Notes: generated by a model from the sequence alone, not told the origin. Counted from the first letter of the stretch, positions 1-8,411 are shown. The stretch is DNA of 14,240 nt from Candidatus Methanoperedens sp. (GCA_027460605.1 JAPZAN010000042.1:1-14240); one strand, 5' to 3'. Made by a program: numbers and translations.

Positions 1-2
1 CA

Positions 3-476
3 TTTACAAGACGCGAATACATGGGCGGTGTTCCGGGAAGCAAAATCGTAACTTATGACATGGGAAACCTGAAAGATGATTTCCCGGTGCATATGTCCCT
101 CGTAGCAAAAGAAGCATGCAATATACGGCACAGCGCTCTTGAATCCGCTCGCATTGCAGCGAACAGGATTTTACTTGAGGTTCTCGGGCAGCCCAATTAT
201 CATTTAAAAATCAGGGTCCACCCGCATGAAGTCTTAAGGGAGAACAAACAGGCGACAGGAGCAGGCGCCGACCGTGTTTCACAGGGAATGCGCCTGGCAT
301 TCGGGAAACCTGTGGGTACGGCTGCCAGGGTAAGGGCAGGCCAGAAACTCATGACAGTGTATATTAACCCGGCAGGTTTCAAACAGGCAAAAAAATCACT
401 CGTTTCAGCAGGATATAAATTGCCAACTCCCATCAGCCTGATCGTAGAAAAAGGCCAGGAATTAATTGCAACTTAA
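3..476 (+). CDS. rpl10e: Large-subunit ribosomal protein L10e (uL16 family), 5' end cut by the window
   Basis: This protein is the archaeal/eukaryotic counterpart of bacterial L16. It sits near the peptidyl-transferase centre and the tRNA path of the large subunit. The frame is open from the first bases and reads FTRREYMGGVPGSKI, which matches the conserved N-terminal block of L10e, where YTRREYIGGVPGS is typical. The ATG at base 21 is therefore an internal Met and not the start. About 15-20 N-terminal residues lie outside the window, since family members are near 170 aa. Other family signs are the RVHPHEVLRENK stretch, the glycine-rich GAGADRVSQGMR stretch, which matches the tRNA-facing loop, and GKPVGTAARV. 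The next gene, aIF2-beta, follows after 39 bases on the same strand, so the two translation genes may be co-transcribed. Family identity is very secure; only the true start is unseen. Confidence 0.95.
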   Translation, partial: FTRREYMGGVPGSKIVTYDMGNLKDDFPVHMSLVAKEACNIRHSALESARIAANRILLEVLGQPNYHLKIRVHPHEVLRENKQATGAGADRVSQGMRLAFGKPVGTAARVRAGQKLMTVYINPAGFKQAKKSLVSAGYKLPTPISLIVEKGQELIAT

Positions 477-515
477 CTATGAATCATCAAACGACAGGTA
501 GCGAGGTATCACTTT

Positions 516-1127
516 TTGAATGATTATCTTGAAAACCTTGACAGGGCATTAAAACAACTGCCCGAAATCAAAGGTTCGGGGGAGCGGTTTGTAGTTCCTG
601 AGCCCAAGCTGCTCACCGAAGGAAAGACGACAGTACTTGAAAATTTTGCCGCCATAGCCGACAAACTGAACCGTGAGCAGGAGCATTTATTCAAATTCCT
701 TTTGCGGGAACTTGGAACGGCTGGTAAAATCGATGGTTCAAGGGCAATATTCCAGAGGAAACTCACGTCGGGAATCGTTACCGAACTTATTAATGCATAT
801 GTCAAGGAATATGTGACATGCTCGGAATGCGGACGCCCGGATACGCATCTGATGAAAAGCGAGAGGATCCTTACCCTGCGGTGCGATGCCTGCGGGGCGC
901 ACAGACCGGTAACAAAGCGCCGGGCGACCACCATAGCAAAAGAAGAAGCGCTGACCGAAGGTGAAACCTACGATGTCAAGATTGATGCGGTGGGAAGTAA
1001 AGGCGACGGCATCGCTAAAAAGGATAAATACACAATTTATGTGCCCAATACAGTCAAGGGAGATACCGTAAAAATAAAAATCAAGAAGATTACAGGTACT
1101 CTGGCTTTTGCCGAGAAAGTGTCTTAA
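516..1127 (+). CDS. eif2b: Translation initiation factor aIF2 subunit beta with C-terminal TRAM domain
   Basis: This is the beta subunit of the heterotrimeric factor that carries initiator Met-tRNA to the small ribosomal subunit. Residues 1-140 form the eIF2beta/eIF5 module: an N-terminal helix, an alpha/beta core with KFLLRELGTAG, and a four-cysteine zinc ribbon (Cys102, Cys105, Cys123, Cys126). Residues 145-203 form a TRAM-type beta-barrel (EGETYDVKIDAVGSKGDGIA...), a probable RNA-binding add-on. Many archaeal aIF2-beta proteins end near 140 aa; the longer 203-aa form is the one I associate with some euryarchaea such as Methanosarcina and haloarchaea. The start is TTG: the in-frame alternatives are internal, and GAGGT at 503-507 sits 8 bases upstream. 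The out-of-frame ATG at 520 would not give this protein. The gene follows rpl10e on the same strand. Confidence 0.93.
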   Translation: MNDYLENLDRALKQLPEIKGSGERFVVPEPKLLTEGKTTVLENFAAIADKLNREQEHLFKFLLRELGTAGKIDGSRAIFQRKLTSGIVTELINAYVKEYVTCSECGRPDTHLMKSERILTLRCDACGAHRPVTKRRATTIAKEEALTEGETYDVKIDAVGSKGDGIAKKDKYTIYVPNTVKGDTVKIKIKKITGTLAFAEKVS

Positions 1128-1159
1128 AAATTTTTTCTATATTTTATATTTTATCTGTT
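1126..1159. terminator. AT-rich convergent terminator region
   Basis: Only 32 bases separate the stop of aIF2-beta (+) from the stop of the last glm gene (-). The stretch is almost pure A/T, with T runs on the plus strand (six Ts at 1131-1136, then repeated TTTTAT) and a T run on the minus strand over 1126-1130. Archaeal termination often uses T-rich tracts without a hairpin, so this stretch could end both transcripts. Confidence 0.5.
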
Positions 1160-2350
1160 CTATTTCACGAATTCCCCGGGCGCTATCATCGCCCCGCTTT
1201 CTACCACCGCGCCCACGTTAATCATACTGTTGATACCCGTGTGCACATCATCTCCCATAATCGTGCCAAGCTTTCTCCTGCCAGAGTCCGTGAGTTTGCC
1301 CTTCAGCCGCACGCGGATTGTCCTGTCGTCGTGCCTCAGGTTTGCAACCTTTGTTCCCGCCCCGAAATTACATCTTTCCCCTATGATGCTGTCCCCTACG
1401 TAACTCAAATGTCCTATATGCGTCCCATTCATGATGATGCTGTTCTTGATCTCCACAGCATTTCCTATGCGCACATCATCGCCGATGCTGGTGCTGGGGC
1501 GAATATAACAGTTAGGTCCGATATCACAGTTTTTCCCGATTATCACAGGGCCGACTATGTAAGAGCCGTTCCTAACAATCGTGCCTTCCCCGACCGAAAC
1601 ATTGCCTTTCAATGTGGCGAGCGGCTCGATTTCACCTTTTATCTCAGGCTGTAAACCGGACAGGAAATATTCATTGGCATCAAGAAGGTCCCAGGGCCTC
1701 CCTATATCAAGCCAGTTCCCTGAAAGAGTCAAAAAACCGACATCTATGCCCTCATCAATCAGCAACTGCAACGATTCGGTTATTTCGTATTCCTTCCTGG
1801 CTGAGAGCGCCGTTTTGTTAATTGCATCGAATATCGCCAACGGAAAAACGTATATCCCCGCATTGGCAAGATTTGTTGGTGGTTTTTCTGGTTTCTCTAT
1901 AATGCGCAAAACCCTGTCATCCTCTACCTCAAGGACACCGAATTCAGATGGGTTATCAACGCGTCTTGCCGTCATCACAACATCCCGGCTTTGTTTGACC
2001 ATGTTCCTGATATGCAGAGGGCTCACAATTATGTCACCGTTCAGCATTAAAAACCGGTCTTTTATAAATCCTTTTGCCGAGCGTACGGCATCCGCTGTGC
2101 CAAGCTGTTCTTTCTGGTGCGCATATTCAATGCTGACATTCATAGAAGAGCCGTCCCCGAAATACCGTTTAATAATTTCCTGCCCAAATCCCACCACAAG
2201 CACAAATTCCCTGATTCCTGCATCATGCGCAGAGAGTATCACGTGGGAAAGCAGGGGCTTATTTGCAATAGGCAGCATGACCTTGGGTCTATTCCGGGTA
2301 AGCGGTCCCATCCTCGTTCCCTGTCCGGCGGCAAGAATTACAGCTTTCAT
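1160..2350 (-). CDS. glmU: Bifunctional sugar-1-phosphate nucleotidylyltransferase / amino-sugar-1-P acetyltransferase (GlmU-like, copy B)
   Basis: Probably makes UDP-GlcNAc from GlcN-1-P by acetylation and uridylyl transfer, the last steps of the pathway. Residues 1-230 are a nucleotidyltransferase fold: AAGQGTRMGPLTRNRPKVML at the nucleotide loop, LGTADAV, LNGD (metal/sugar), EKP, NAGIYVF and WLDIGRPWDLL. Residues 240-396 are a left-handed beta-helix of hexapeptide repeats. They contain GHLSYVGDS with His314 in the position of the catalytic acetyltransferase His of GlmU, followed by FGAGT and NLRHD. This makes it the copy with an apparently intact acetyltransferase site. It is the last gene of the minus-strand glm operon and starts 4 bases after the glmM stop. 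The N-terminal specificity (UTP against dTTP) cannot be read from sequence. The domain layout resembles characterised archaeal bifunctional enzymes of the ST0452/MJ1101 type. Confidence 0.88.
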   Translation of the reverse strand: MKAVILAAGQGTRMGPLTRNRPKVMLPIANKPLLSHVILSAHDAGIREFVLVVGFGQEIIKRYFGDGSSMNVSIEYAHQKEQLGTADAVRSAKGFIKDRFLMLNGDIIVSPLHIRNMVKQSRDVVMTARRVDNPSEFGVLEVEDDRVLRIIEKPEKPPTNLANAGIYVFPLAIFDAINKTALSARKEYEITESLQLLIDEGIDVGFLTLSGNWLDIGRPWDLLDANEYFLSGLQPEIKGEIEPLATLKGNVSVGEGTIVRNGSYIVGPVIIGKNCDIGPNCYIRPSTSIGDDVRIGNAVEIKNSIIMNGTHIGHLSYVGDSIIGERCNFGAGTKVANLRHDDRTIRVRLKGKLTDSGRRKLGTIMGDDVHTGINSMINVGAVVESGAMIAPGEFVK

Positions 2351-2354
2351 GAAC

Positions 2355-3647
2355 CTAAAGCGCCTCTTTGACTACCTTTTCCGCTCTCGCATACAGTTTT
2401 TCTACATTATTTCGGGCTTCTGCCGTTATCCGTATTTTGGGCTCGGTACCGCTTGGGCGTACAAGTATCCACCCTTCTTTTGTATCGACTCTTATACCAT
2501 CGATGCTGCTCACTTCACCCATCCCCATTAACCCATTACCGATTTTTCCCATTGCAGCCTCTTTCTTGTCGTTACTGCATGCAATTGTTCCCCGTATCAT
2601 GGGATATGCAGGCAATTCATCTACCAACGAATCGAGCCTTCCCTCGTTTTCCACTATTTCTACAAGCCGGGCCGCGGCATATATTCCATCAGGGCAGAGG
2701 GAAATCCCGGGAAAAATCCAGCTTCCTGAAGGTTCACCGCCAAAATCAGCATTTCTCTTTTTCAATTCTTCAGCCACATACACGTCCCCAACGCGCGTCC
2801 TGTAAACTTTCCTGCCTTTTAAGACATCATCTACCATTATCGATGTATCCACTGGCACCACGATGCTTTTCTTGGTTTCACGGAGCCCAAAGAAAGCCAG
2901 CAGCTTATCGCCCTCCACAAACCTTCCAAGACCGTCAACGGCCATCATCCTGTCGGCATCCCCGTCGTGAGCTATTCCCAGGTCAGCCCCGAATGCGAGA
3001 GTAGCTTTTTTCAACATTTCCAGATTTTTCTCAACCGGCTCAGGATTCCTTGCAGGGAAAAAGCCGTCAGGCTGCGAATTAAGGGTTATTACATGGCAGC
3101 CCATGCGCCTTAAAACATACGGGGTAATCGTTGACGCAGCCCCGCATCCGCAATCAATTACCACTTTCAATGATGTGCGGCCAACTTTACCGAGAATCAT
3201 TTCCGCATGCTCTTCGATTACATTGGCTTCATTCACCCTGCCGATGCTGTTCCATTCTGCCATCTTCCATGCCTTATTTTGTATTACCGATTCGATTTCA
3301 TCCTGCTGTTTTGAATCAAATGCCATCCCATCCCTGTTCCAGAGTTTTATGCCGCCATATTCAGGCGGATTATGCGATGCCGTCACCATTACGCCGCAAT
3401 CATAGTTCCTTGCCGCATATGCAAGCGTGGGAGTGGATACCATCCCGATGCGAGTGACATGGCATCCCGCAGACAATAGTCCCGAAATAACAGCATGCTC
3501 TATCATTTCTCCCGAAGTCCTCGGGTCGCGCCCGATGACTGCCGAATCATGCATGGAACCCAATGCAAGCCCGACCTTGAGCGCAAGTCCGGGAGTTATT
3601 TCCTTGTTTGCAAGACCCCTTATTCCTGATGAGCCAAATAATGCCAT
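2355..3647 (-). CDS. glmM: Phosphoglucosamine mutase
   Basis: Interconverts GlcN-6-P and GlcN-1-P, the second step towards UDP-GlcNAc. It belongs to the alpha-D-phosphohexomutase family and all four active-site motifs are present: the phosphoserine loop TASHNPPEYGG with Ser91, the Mg-binding DGDADR (228-233), the sugar-binding GEPSG (304-308) and the phosphate-binding RPSGTEP (397-403). At 430 aa the length is normal. I chose the ATG at 3647 (MALFGSSGIRG), which gives the usual family N-terminus and has GGTGG 7-8 bases upstream. An ATG at 3653 would add two residues and overlap the glmS stop as ATGA. The mutase could also act on Glc-1-P or Man-1-P, because archaeal members are often broad, but its place between glmS and glmU argues for glucosamine. 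Confidence 0.9.
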   Translation of the reverse strand: MALFGSSGIRGLANKEITPGLALKVGLALGSMHDSAVIGRDPRTSGEMIEHAVISGLLSAGCHVTRIGMVSTPTLAYAARNYDCGVMVTASHNPPEYGGIKLWNRDGMAFDSKQQDEIESVIQNKAWKMAEWNSIGRVNEANVIEEHAEMILGKVGRTSLKVVIDCGCGAASTITPYVLRRMGCHVITLNSQPDGFFPARNPEPVEKNLEMLKKATLAFGADLGIAHDGDADRMMAVDGLGRFVEGDKLLAFFGLRETKKSIVVPVDTSIMVDDVLKGRKVYRTRVGDVYVAEELKKRNADFGGEPSGSWIFPGISLCPDGIYAAARLVEIVENEGRLDSLVDELPAYPMIRGTIACSNDKKEAAMGKIGNGLMGMGEVSSIDGIRVDTKEGWILVRPSGTEPKIRITAEARNNVEKLYARAEKVVKEAL

Positions 3648-3649
3648 AA

Positions 3650-5464
3650 TCATTCCACCGTTACGCTTTTTGCCAGGTTCCTAGGTTTATCGATCGGGCA
3701 CCCCAGAGCATCTGCAGTGTAATAAGCCAGAAGCTGAACCACGACTGAGGATAGTACCGGGTATAGCAATTCGTCTGTCACCGGCACTCTTATTACCGCG
3801 TCAACATATTTTGCGATATCAGTATCATCCATGCTTGCAATAGCCAGGACCGGCGAACCCCGCGCTTTTACTTCTTTAATATTATTTAGCATCTTATCGT
3901 AAGTTAAACCCCTTGTAGCCAGGGCAACCACTGGAGTATCTTTTGAGATAAGGGCAAGGGGACCATGTTTTAACTCGCCTGCCGCGTAGCCTTCGGCATG
4001 TATATAAGAAATCTCCTTGAGTTTCAGGGCGCCCTCAAGGGCAATCGGGAAGTTTAGTGACCGCCCCAAAAAGAAATAATCCCTGGCGTTTGAAAATCGC
4101 TTTGCCTGTTTCATGATTGTTTCCTTGTTGTTAAGAATTTGCTGTATCATCCCAGGCAGCTGTTTTAGCGATACAAGCAAGCGTTTTGACCTGTCCACGT
4201 CCATTCTTTTCTTTGTTTTCGCAAAATGAACCGCCAGCAGGTAAAGGACAATAAGCTGGGAGGTGAAAGTCTTGGTGGCAGCAACCCCTATCTCAGGTCC
4301 TGCCCTCGTGTAAACGATGTTTTCGACTTCGCGGGAAAGAGTGGTTCCCACAGCGTTCGTGACTGCAAGGGTTCTGCAGCCGTAGGTCTTTGCCTCCCTG
4401 GTAGCGGCGATTGTATCAGCGGTCTCACCTGACTGGGATATTGAAATAACAAGCGTGGGCTCACCAAGCACAGGATTCGCGTAGCGAAACTCCGAACTTA
4501 TCTCCACGTCCGTATGGATGCCGGCAAGTCCCTCAAACAGGTACTTCCCGAGAAGCCCTGCATTATAGGATGTCCCGCATGCAATAATAACAATCCGCTC
4601 AAGCTCCCGGATTTCTTCCCTGGTCAGTGTGACTTCCGAAAGCATAACATCCCCGCCAAGCTCGGATAGCCGCCCCATTAACGTATCATGAACCGATATT
4701 GTCTGCTCGTGTATCTCTTTTAGCATGAAATGCGGATACCCTGATTTTTCAGCGGCTTCGATATTCCACTCTATTGACTCTATTTTCTTTTTAACAGGCT
4801 TCCCATCAAAATTGAAAAATTCTATCTTTTCCCTGGATAACGACACAATCTCAAAATCATGCATGTAGGCCACATTACGCGTATATTTCAAGAGCGCCGT
4901 GACATCAGATGCGATAAAATTCTCCCCGTTTCCTATACCTGCAACAAGCGGACTGTCTTTCCTGGCTGCTACCACCTGCTTAGAATCCTCACATATAAAT
5001 GCGGCGGCATACGAACCTTTTACTTTCTTAAGACCCTCTATGACCGCAGCAACGAGGTTGCCTTTATAGTACCTGTGGGCCAGATGTGCCAGGACCTCTG
5101 TATCGGTTTCTGAGACAAATTCATAACCCGCATCTTTTAATTCATCGTACAATTCCTGATAGTTCTCGATGATACCATTATGCACAACCGCAATATTTCC
5201 TGAAACATGGGGATGTGCATTTATCGTTGTTGGCGCGCCCTGTGTTGCCCAGCGCGTATGCCCGATGCCGCATGACCCCTTTATATCGGGAAGTTTTGAT
5301 TCAAGGTCTGAAATTTTTCCTTCGGTTTTATAGACCGATAAACCTTTATCCGTTAGTACTGCAATCCCGGCAGAATCATAGCCTCTGTATTCAAGCCTCT
5401 TTAATGCATCAAGAAGTACAGGAGTAGCTTCATTTTTCCCGACGTATCCCACTATGCCGCACAT
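3650..5464 (-). CDS. glmS: Glutamine--fructose-6-phosphate aminotransferase (isomerizing)
   Basis: Makes glucosamine-6-phosphate from fructose-6-P and glutamine, the committed step of amino-sugar synthesis. The N-terminal class II glutaminase domain (1-220) opens with MCGIVGYVG, so Cys2 becomes the nucleophile after Met removal. It also has RWATQGAPT, HNGIIENY and SETDTEVLAHL. Two SIS sugar-isomerase domains follow, about 285-420 (IACGTSYNAG, ISQSGETADT) and 455-590 (AEGYAAGELKHGPLALI). The C-terminus ends in the expected PRNLAKSVTVE. At 604 aa it is full length. A GAGGT site overlaps the stop codon of the upstream GlmU-like gene, so the two are likely translationally coupled. No ribozyme or riboswitch can sit upstream, because the gap to that gene is only 7 bases. 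Confidence 0.96.
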   Translation of the reverse strand: MCGIVGYVGKNEATPVLLDALKRLEYRGYDSAGIAVLTDKGLSVYKTEGKISDLESKLPDIKGSCGIGHTRWATQGAPTTINAHPHVSGNIAVVHNGIIENYQELYDELKDAGYEFVSETDTEVLAHLAHRYYKGNLVAAVIEGLKKVKGSYAAAFICEDSKQVVAARKDSPLVAGIGNGENFIASDVTALLKYTRNVAYMHDFEIVSLSREKIEFFNFDGKPVKKKIESIEWNIEAAEKSGYPHFMLKEIHEQTISVHDTLMGRLSELGGDVMLSEVTLTREEIRELERIVIIACGTSYNAGLLGKYLFEGLAGIHTDVEISSEFRYANPVLGEPTLVISISQSGETADTIAATREAKTYGCRTLAVTNAVGTTLSREVENIVYTRAGPEIGVAATKTFTSQLIVLYLLAVHFAKTKKRMDVDRSKRLLVSLKQLPGMIQQILNNKETIMKQAKRFSNARDYFFLGRSLNFPIALEGALKLKEISYIHAEGYAAGELKHGPLALISKDTPVVALATRGLTYDKMLNNIKEVKARGSPVLAIASMDDTDIAKYVDAVIRVPVTDELLYPVLSSVVVQLLAYYTADALGCPIDKPRNLAKSVTVE

Positions 5465-5471
5465 TTTTACC

Positions 5472-6680
5472 TCATAAAACAGTGGAATCCTGTGGTATAT
5501 CCTTTGCGATTTTAACCCCTGATTCGACAGAGCAGCCTGTTGCGATCATTTTGCCTGCCTCCACCAAAACCGAAATACCAATAATATTACTGTCGCCTAT
5601 TACGGTTCCGAGTTCATCCGCATGGTGCAATATGCCTTTCATTTCAATCTTCAAATCCTTTCCCACATCGGTACAAAAATGAGGACCAATACTATTGTGG
5701 GCGCCTATGATCGAATTTGATATGAAAGAACCCGCCCCGATACGCACATCGTACATGATGATACTGTTCTCAAGTTCGGTGAACGAACAGACCCTGCAAT
5801 TATCCCCTATGGCTGTCGAGGGTAATATCGTTGCGCTTGGACCTATATCGCAGTTCTTGCCTATTACAACCGGGCCCACGATATACGAACCCGACCTGAT
5901 AATTGAATTTTTGCCAACTGCCACGTCTCCTGCTATTATTGCGCCTTTTTCGACCACTCCTTTATTTTCCCTGTCTTCGAATTTGCCAAGCAATATCGCA
6001 TTTGCTTTTAGTAAATCCCATGAGTGAACAGCGTCGATCCATGTGGAATGTGTGGTGACATGCGTAACTTTGCCGCCCCCGTCTATTCTCCTCTGGATAG
6101 TGTCGGTGATGGCGTATTCTCCTGTATCGGAGACCGGCGTCCTGTCTATTTCGTCGATTATCGAGGGTGAGAACATGTAAATGCCGGTATTTACAAGATG
6201 GCTTATTTTTTCCCTGGGTTTTTCAATAAGCCGTGAAACCCGTCCCTTATCCTGCAATACCACACCATATCCAATCGTCTGTTCGCGTATGACAGTGAGA
6301 AGCGTAATGTCTCCTGATGCGCCTGCAAGCAGGTCGGCAATTGTACCTTCGTCGATTATATTGTCCCCGTTGAGCACAAGGAACTTTTCATCAACAAAAG
6401 GTTTTGCGAGCTTTATGGCGTGAGCCGTCCCGAGCTGGACTTCCTGTTCTACGTAATTGATATTCGCGCCAAACTCGATGCCGTCGCCGAAGTAGTCCAT
6501 TATGCGCTCTTTTTTATATCCGACGACAAGGATTATATCTTTTATATCATTTTGCGCCAGTGCACGGATAATATATTCCAGAATCGGTTTATTGGCGACC
6601 GGGAGCATAACCTTTGAGCGTGTCAGGGTGAGGGGTCGGCATCTTAGTCCCTCGCCTGCAGCGAGAATTATAGCTTTCAT
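5472..6680 (-). CDS. GlmU-like sugar-1-phosphate nucleotidylyltransferase with degenerate beta-helix (copy A)
   Basis: First gene of the glm operon and a paralogue of the last one. The nucleotidyltransferase half (1-230) is well kept: AAGEGLRCRPLTLTRSKVML, LGTAHAI, LNGDNII, EKP, NTGIYMF and EYAITDTIQ. It differs from the usual GTRM...RPK by Leu, Cys and Ser, and VHSWD replaces GRPWD. Residues 245-402 form hexapeptide beta-helix turns, but the acetyltransferase block GHLSYVGDS seen in copy B is GAGSFISNS here, and NLRHD is missing. I infer that it transfers nucleotide (to GlcNAc-1-P, Glc-1-P or a related sugar) and does not acetylate. GGAG at 6687-6690 lies 6 bases before the ATG. The probable operon promoter is just upstream. 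The family is certain, the substrate is not. Confidence 0.85.
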   Translation of the reverse strand: MKAIILAAGEGLRCRPLTLTRSKVMLPVANKPILEYIIRALAQNDIKDIILVVGYKKERIMDYFGDGIEFGANINYVEQEVQLGTAHAIKLAKPFVDEKFLVLNGDNIIDEGTIADLLAGASGDITLLTVIREQTIGYGVVLQDKGRVSRLIEKPREKISHLVNTGIYMFSPSIIDEIDRTPVSDTGEYAITDTIQRRIDGGGKVTHVTTHSTWIDAVHSWDLLKANAILLGKFEDRENKGVVEKGAIIAGDVAVGKNSIIRSGSYIVGPVVIGKNCDIGPSATILPSTAIGDNCRVCSFTELENSIIMYDVRIGAGSFISNSIIGAHNSIGPHFCTDVGKDLKIEMKGILHHADELGTVIGDSNIIGISVLVEAGKMIATGCSVESGVKIAKDIPQDSTVL

Positions 6681-6711
6681 ATATGTCTCCTATATCATAA
6701 CCATCCCAATA

Positions 6712-6720
6712 CATTTTAAA
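6712..6720 (-). promoter_or_regulatory. Probable TATA box of the glm operon
   Basis: On the minus strand, TTTAAAATG is centred about 36 bases before the ATG of GlmU copy A. With a start site some 26 bases downstream, the leader would be about 10 bases and just include the GGAG at 6687-6690. The 90-base gap to the nadK stop is the longest break between the minus-strand genes from 9456 to 1160, so a separate promoter here is sensible. Confidence 0.45.
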
Positions 6721-6770
6721 ACTAACTATTACCATTATGAGTTCGCGAGCGTATCCGCCGTTGTTTACTA

Positions 6771-7592
6771 TTAAGCCAGTTTGCTCCTGACCTTCTCATA
6801 AAACCCGCCCTCTCTTGTCTTCACAAACCTCGCGGGTTTATCAGCCTTTGTGATAAGGATGGTATCATCCTCTTTTATCTTCCTTGTATACTGCCCGTCT
6901 ATCACAAGCACTGCCTCCTTTTTCGGTATCGTTAATTCCACCCTTATCTCGCTTTGTGCCGGGACAACCCATGGTCTTGATGATAATTTAAAAGGCGCCA
7001 GGGGAACGATTACGGTTCCGTCCACCCTCGGGTCAACTATCGGACCCCCCGCGCTCATTGCGTATGCAGTTGAACCTGTTGATGTGGCAAAAACAACGCC
7101 GTCAGCCCGCAATTCCTCAAGCGGGCTTTTGTCCACGAAAATCCGATACGCAAGCATCTTGGCAGGGCTTGCAGTGAGAATCACCATTTCATTGGTAGCA
7201 GGAGGCAGGTTTTCATCATTTACTGCTATTGAAAGTCGCGAGCGTTCCTCGACCTCAAAACCCGATAACACTTTATCAATAACTTCCAACGCATTTTCAG
7301 GATTCACATCCACAAGAAAACCGATAGTGCCCATATTGATACCAAGCACAGGCAGCGGGTCATCCATTTTCTGGATACCGCGAAGAACAGTCCCGTCGCC
7401 GCCTATGGATACTATAAATTCCGCGCCTGCTTTTTTCATCTCATTCATCGGCGTGCCTTTTTGATGGAGCATTTCGGCTGTCCTTGGGTCTATCAGCACA
7501 ACAGCTTTTGATTTAAGATGATGCACGATATCTTTAACCATGGCGAGCACATCGTCCCTGTCGCATCTTGAAATTATCCCTATTTTCTTCAT
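6771..7592 (-). CDS. nadK: NAD kinase
   Basis: Phosphorylates NAD to NADP in the cytosol. Diagnostic motifs are GGDGT (64-68), which with the following VL forms the phosphate-binding loop, GINMGTIGFL (84-93), the NE pair (134-135) and TGSTAYAMSAGGP (172-184). The length of 273 aa is typical. I start it at the ATG giving MKKIGIISR, because AGGAGG at 7604-7609 lies upstream of it. A longer reading from 7613 (adding MQEARLR) would place that ribosome-binding site inside the coding sequence. The IMPase-family gene upstream ends 42 bases before this start on the same strand, in the order of the two halves of the fused NADP phosphatase/NAD kinase of Methanocaldococcus. ATP or polyphosphate preference cannot be judged from sequence. 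Confidence 0.93.
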   Translation of the reverse strand: MKKIGIISRCDRDDVLAMVKDIVHHLKSKAVVLIDPRTAEMLHQKGTPMNEMKKAGAEFIVSIGGDGTVLRGIQKMDDPLPVLGINMGTIGFLVDVNPENALEVIDKVLSGFEVEERSRLSIAVNDENLPPATNEMVILTASPAKMLAYRIFVDKSPLEELRADGVVFATSTGSTAYAMSAGGPIVDPRVDGTVIVPLAPFKLSSRPWVVPAQSEIRVELTIPKKEAVLVIDGQYTRKIKEDDTILITKADKPARFVKTREGGFYEKVRSKLA

Positions 7593-7603
7593 CCTGAGCC
7601 GCG

Positions 7604-7609
7604 CCTCCT
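7604..7609 (-). promoter_or_regulatory. Ribosome-binding site that sets the nadK start
   Basis: AGGAGG on the minus strand is a full match to the anti-16S consensus, 11 bases before the ATG at 7592. It falls within codons 2-4 of the longer reading from 7613, which argues for the shorter protein. Confidence 0.6.
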
Positions 7610-7634
7610 GCATATCTCTTTATTCATAATTCGT

Positions 7635-8411
7635 CTATACAAGTTCAAGTAATTTATCATGAACCATGCCGTTACTGGCGACCATATTCACTCTTTTTGT
7701 CACGTCAAGCTCCGTAGAGAGCGGTTTACCGTTTCCATTCGTGACCACTCCGCCAGCTTCCTCCACAATCAATTTCGAAGCCGCTATATCAGTAACACGA
7801 AGCATGCTTCGCATATCGATAAAGGCATCAAATATGCCCGACGCGATATAGCAAAGTTCAAGCGCTGCACACCCGAATACCCTTACCCTTCTCACTTTAT
7901 GATTATTAATAGCCACAACATGAGGGCGGTAGCTGTATGATATTACACTTAACCCGGACAGTTCCGAAACACTGGATACGTGTATTTTCCTTTTGTTCAA
8001 ATACGCGCCTTTTCCTTTCTCAGCTGTATAAACGTCACCGCTAACGAGATTCTTCACATACCCGTACCTTATATCTGAAAGGTCAGAGCCGCCAATGGCT
8101 ACAGGCACGCAGAAAAAAGGAATGTTGTTCACAGCATTGAATGTGCCGTCAACCGGGTCAAGCACGAACGTGAATTCCGGTTTGCTTCCGATTCTCTTTT
8201 CACCCAGTTCCTCGCTCACAAACCGCATCGATCTACCGTCTTTCTCAAGCACGGACAGGGCTGCATTTTCCGCAACTTCGTCTATCTTTTCTGTCGGCGT
8301 GCCGTCGGCGCCTATACGAAGCGTTACGCCAGCCTCAGGTTTTCCAATCAGTCCTGAAACTGCCTTCTGGATAGCTTCTGCGACTTCATTGCATAATTCA
8401 TAATAAGACAT
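7635..8411 (-). CDS. Inositol monophosphatase-family phosphatase (possible NADP phosphatase or fructose-1,6-bisphosphatase)
   Basis: Mg-dependent, lithium-sensitive-type phosphatase fold. Metal and catalytic motifs are EE (67-68), DPVDGT (85-90) and Asp208 in RVTDIAASKLIVEEAGG. Archaeal members of this family act on inositol-1-P, fructose-1,6-bisphosphate or NADP. The position directly before nadK recalls the fused Methanocaldococcus enzyme, in which the phosphatase half acts on NADP, so control of the NAD/NADP balance is a reasonable inference. I use the ATG at 8411 (MSYYELCNEV, 258 aa). It starts 4 bases after the stop of the preceding gene and has GAGGT upstream. A reading from 8471 would overlap that gene by 56 bases and add a Ser/Arg-rich tail not expected in the family. 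Confidence 0.87.
   Translation of the reverse strand: MSYYELCNEVAEAIQKAVSGLIGKPEAGVTLRIGADGTPTEKIDEVAENAALSVLEKDGRSMRFVSEELGEKRIGSKPEFTFVLDPVDGTFNAVNNIPFFCVPVAIGGSDLSDIRYGYVKNLVSGDVYTAEKGKGAYLNKRKIHVSSVSELSGLSVISYSYRPHVVAINNHKVRRVRVFGCAALELCYIASGIFDAFIDMRSMLRVTDIAASKLIVEEAGGVVTNGNGKPLSTELDVTKRVNMVASNGMVHDKLLELV

Noticed and set aside
479..523. Short ATG frame (14 codons) between L10e and aIF2-beta
   Set aside because: It ends inside the aIF2-beta start region in another frame and has no protein-like content. The TTG at 516 with its GAGGT site explains the region.
1581..2531. Long plus-strand open frame of 316 codons opposite glmU copy B and glmM
   Set aside because: It is a shadow frame of strongly recognised minus-strand enzymes, and its translation is Ser/Pro/Thr-rich without motifs.
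5465..5471. Possible glmS ribozyme or leader upstream of glmS
   Set aside because: Only 7 bases separate the genes, so there is no room for a ribozyme, and this element is known from Gram-positive bacteria.
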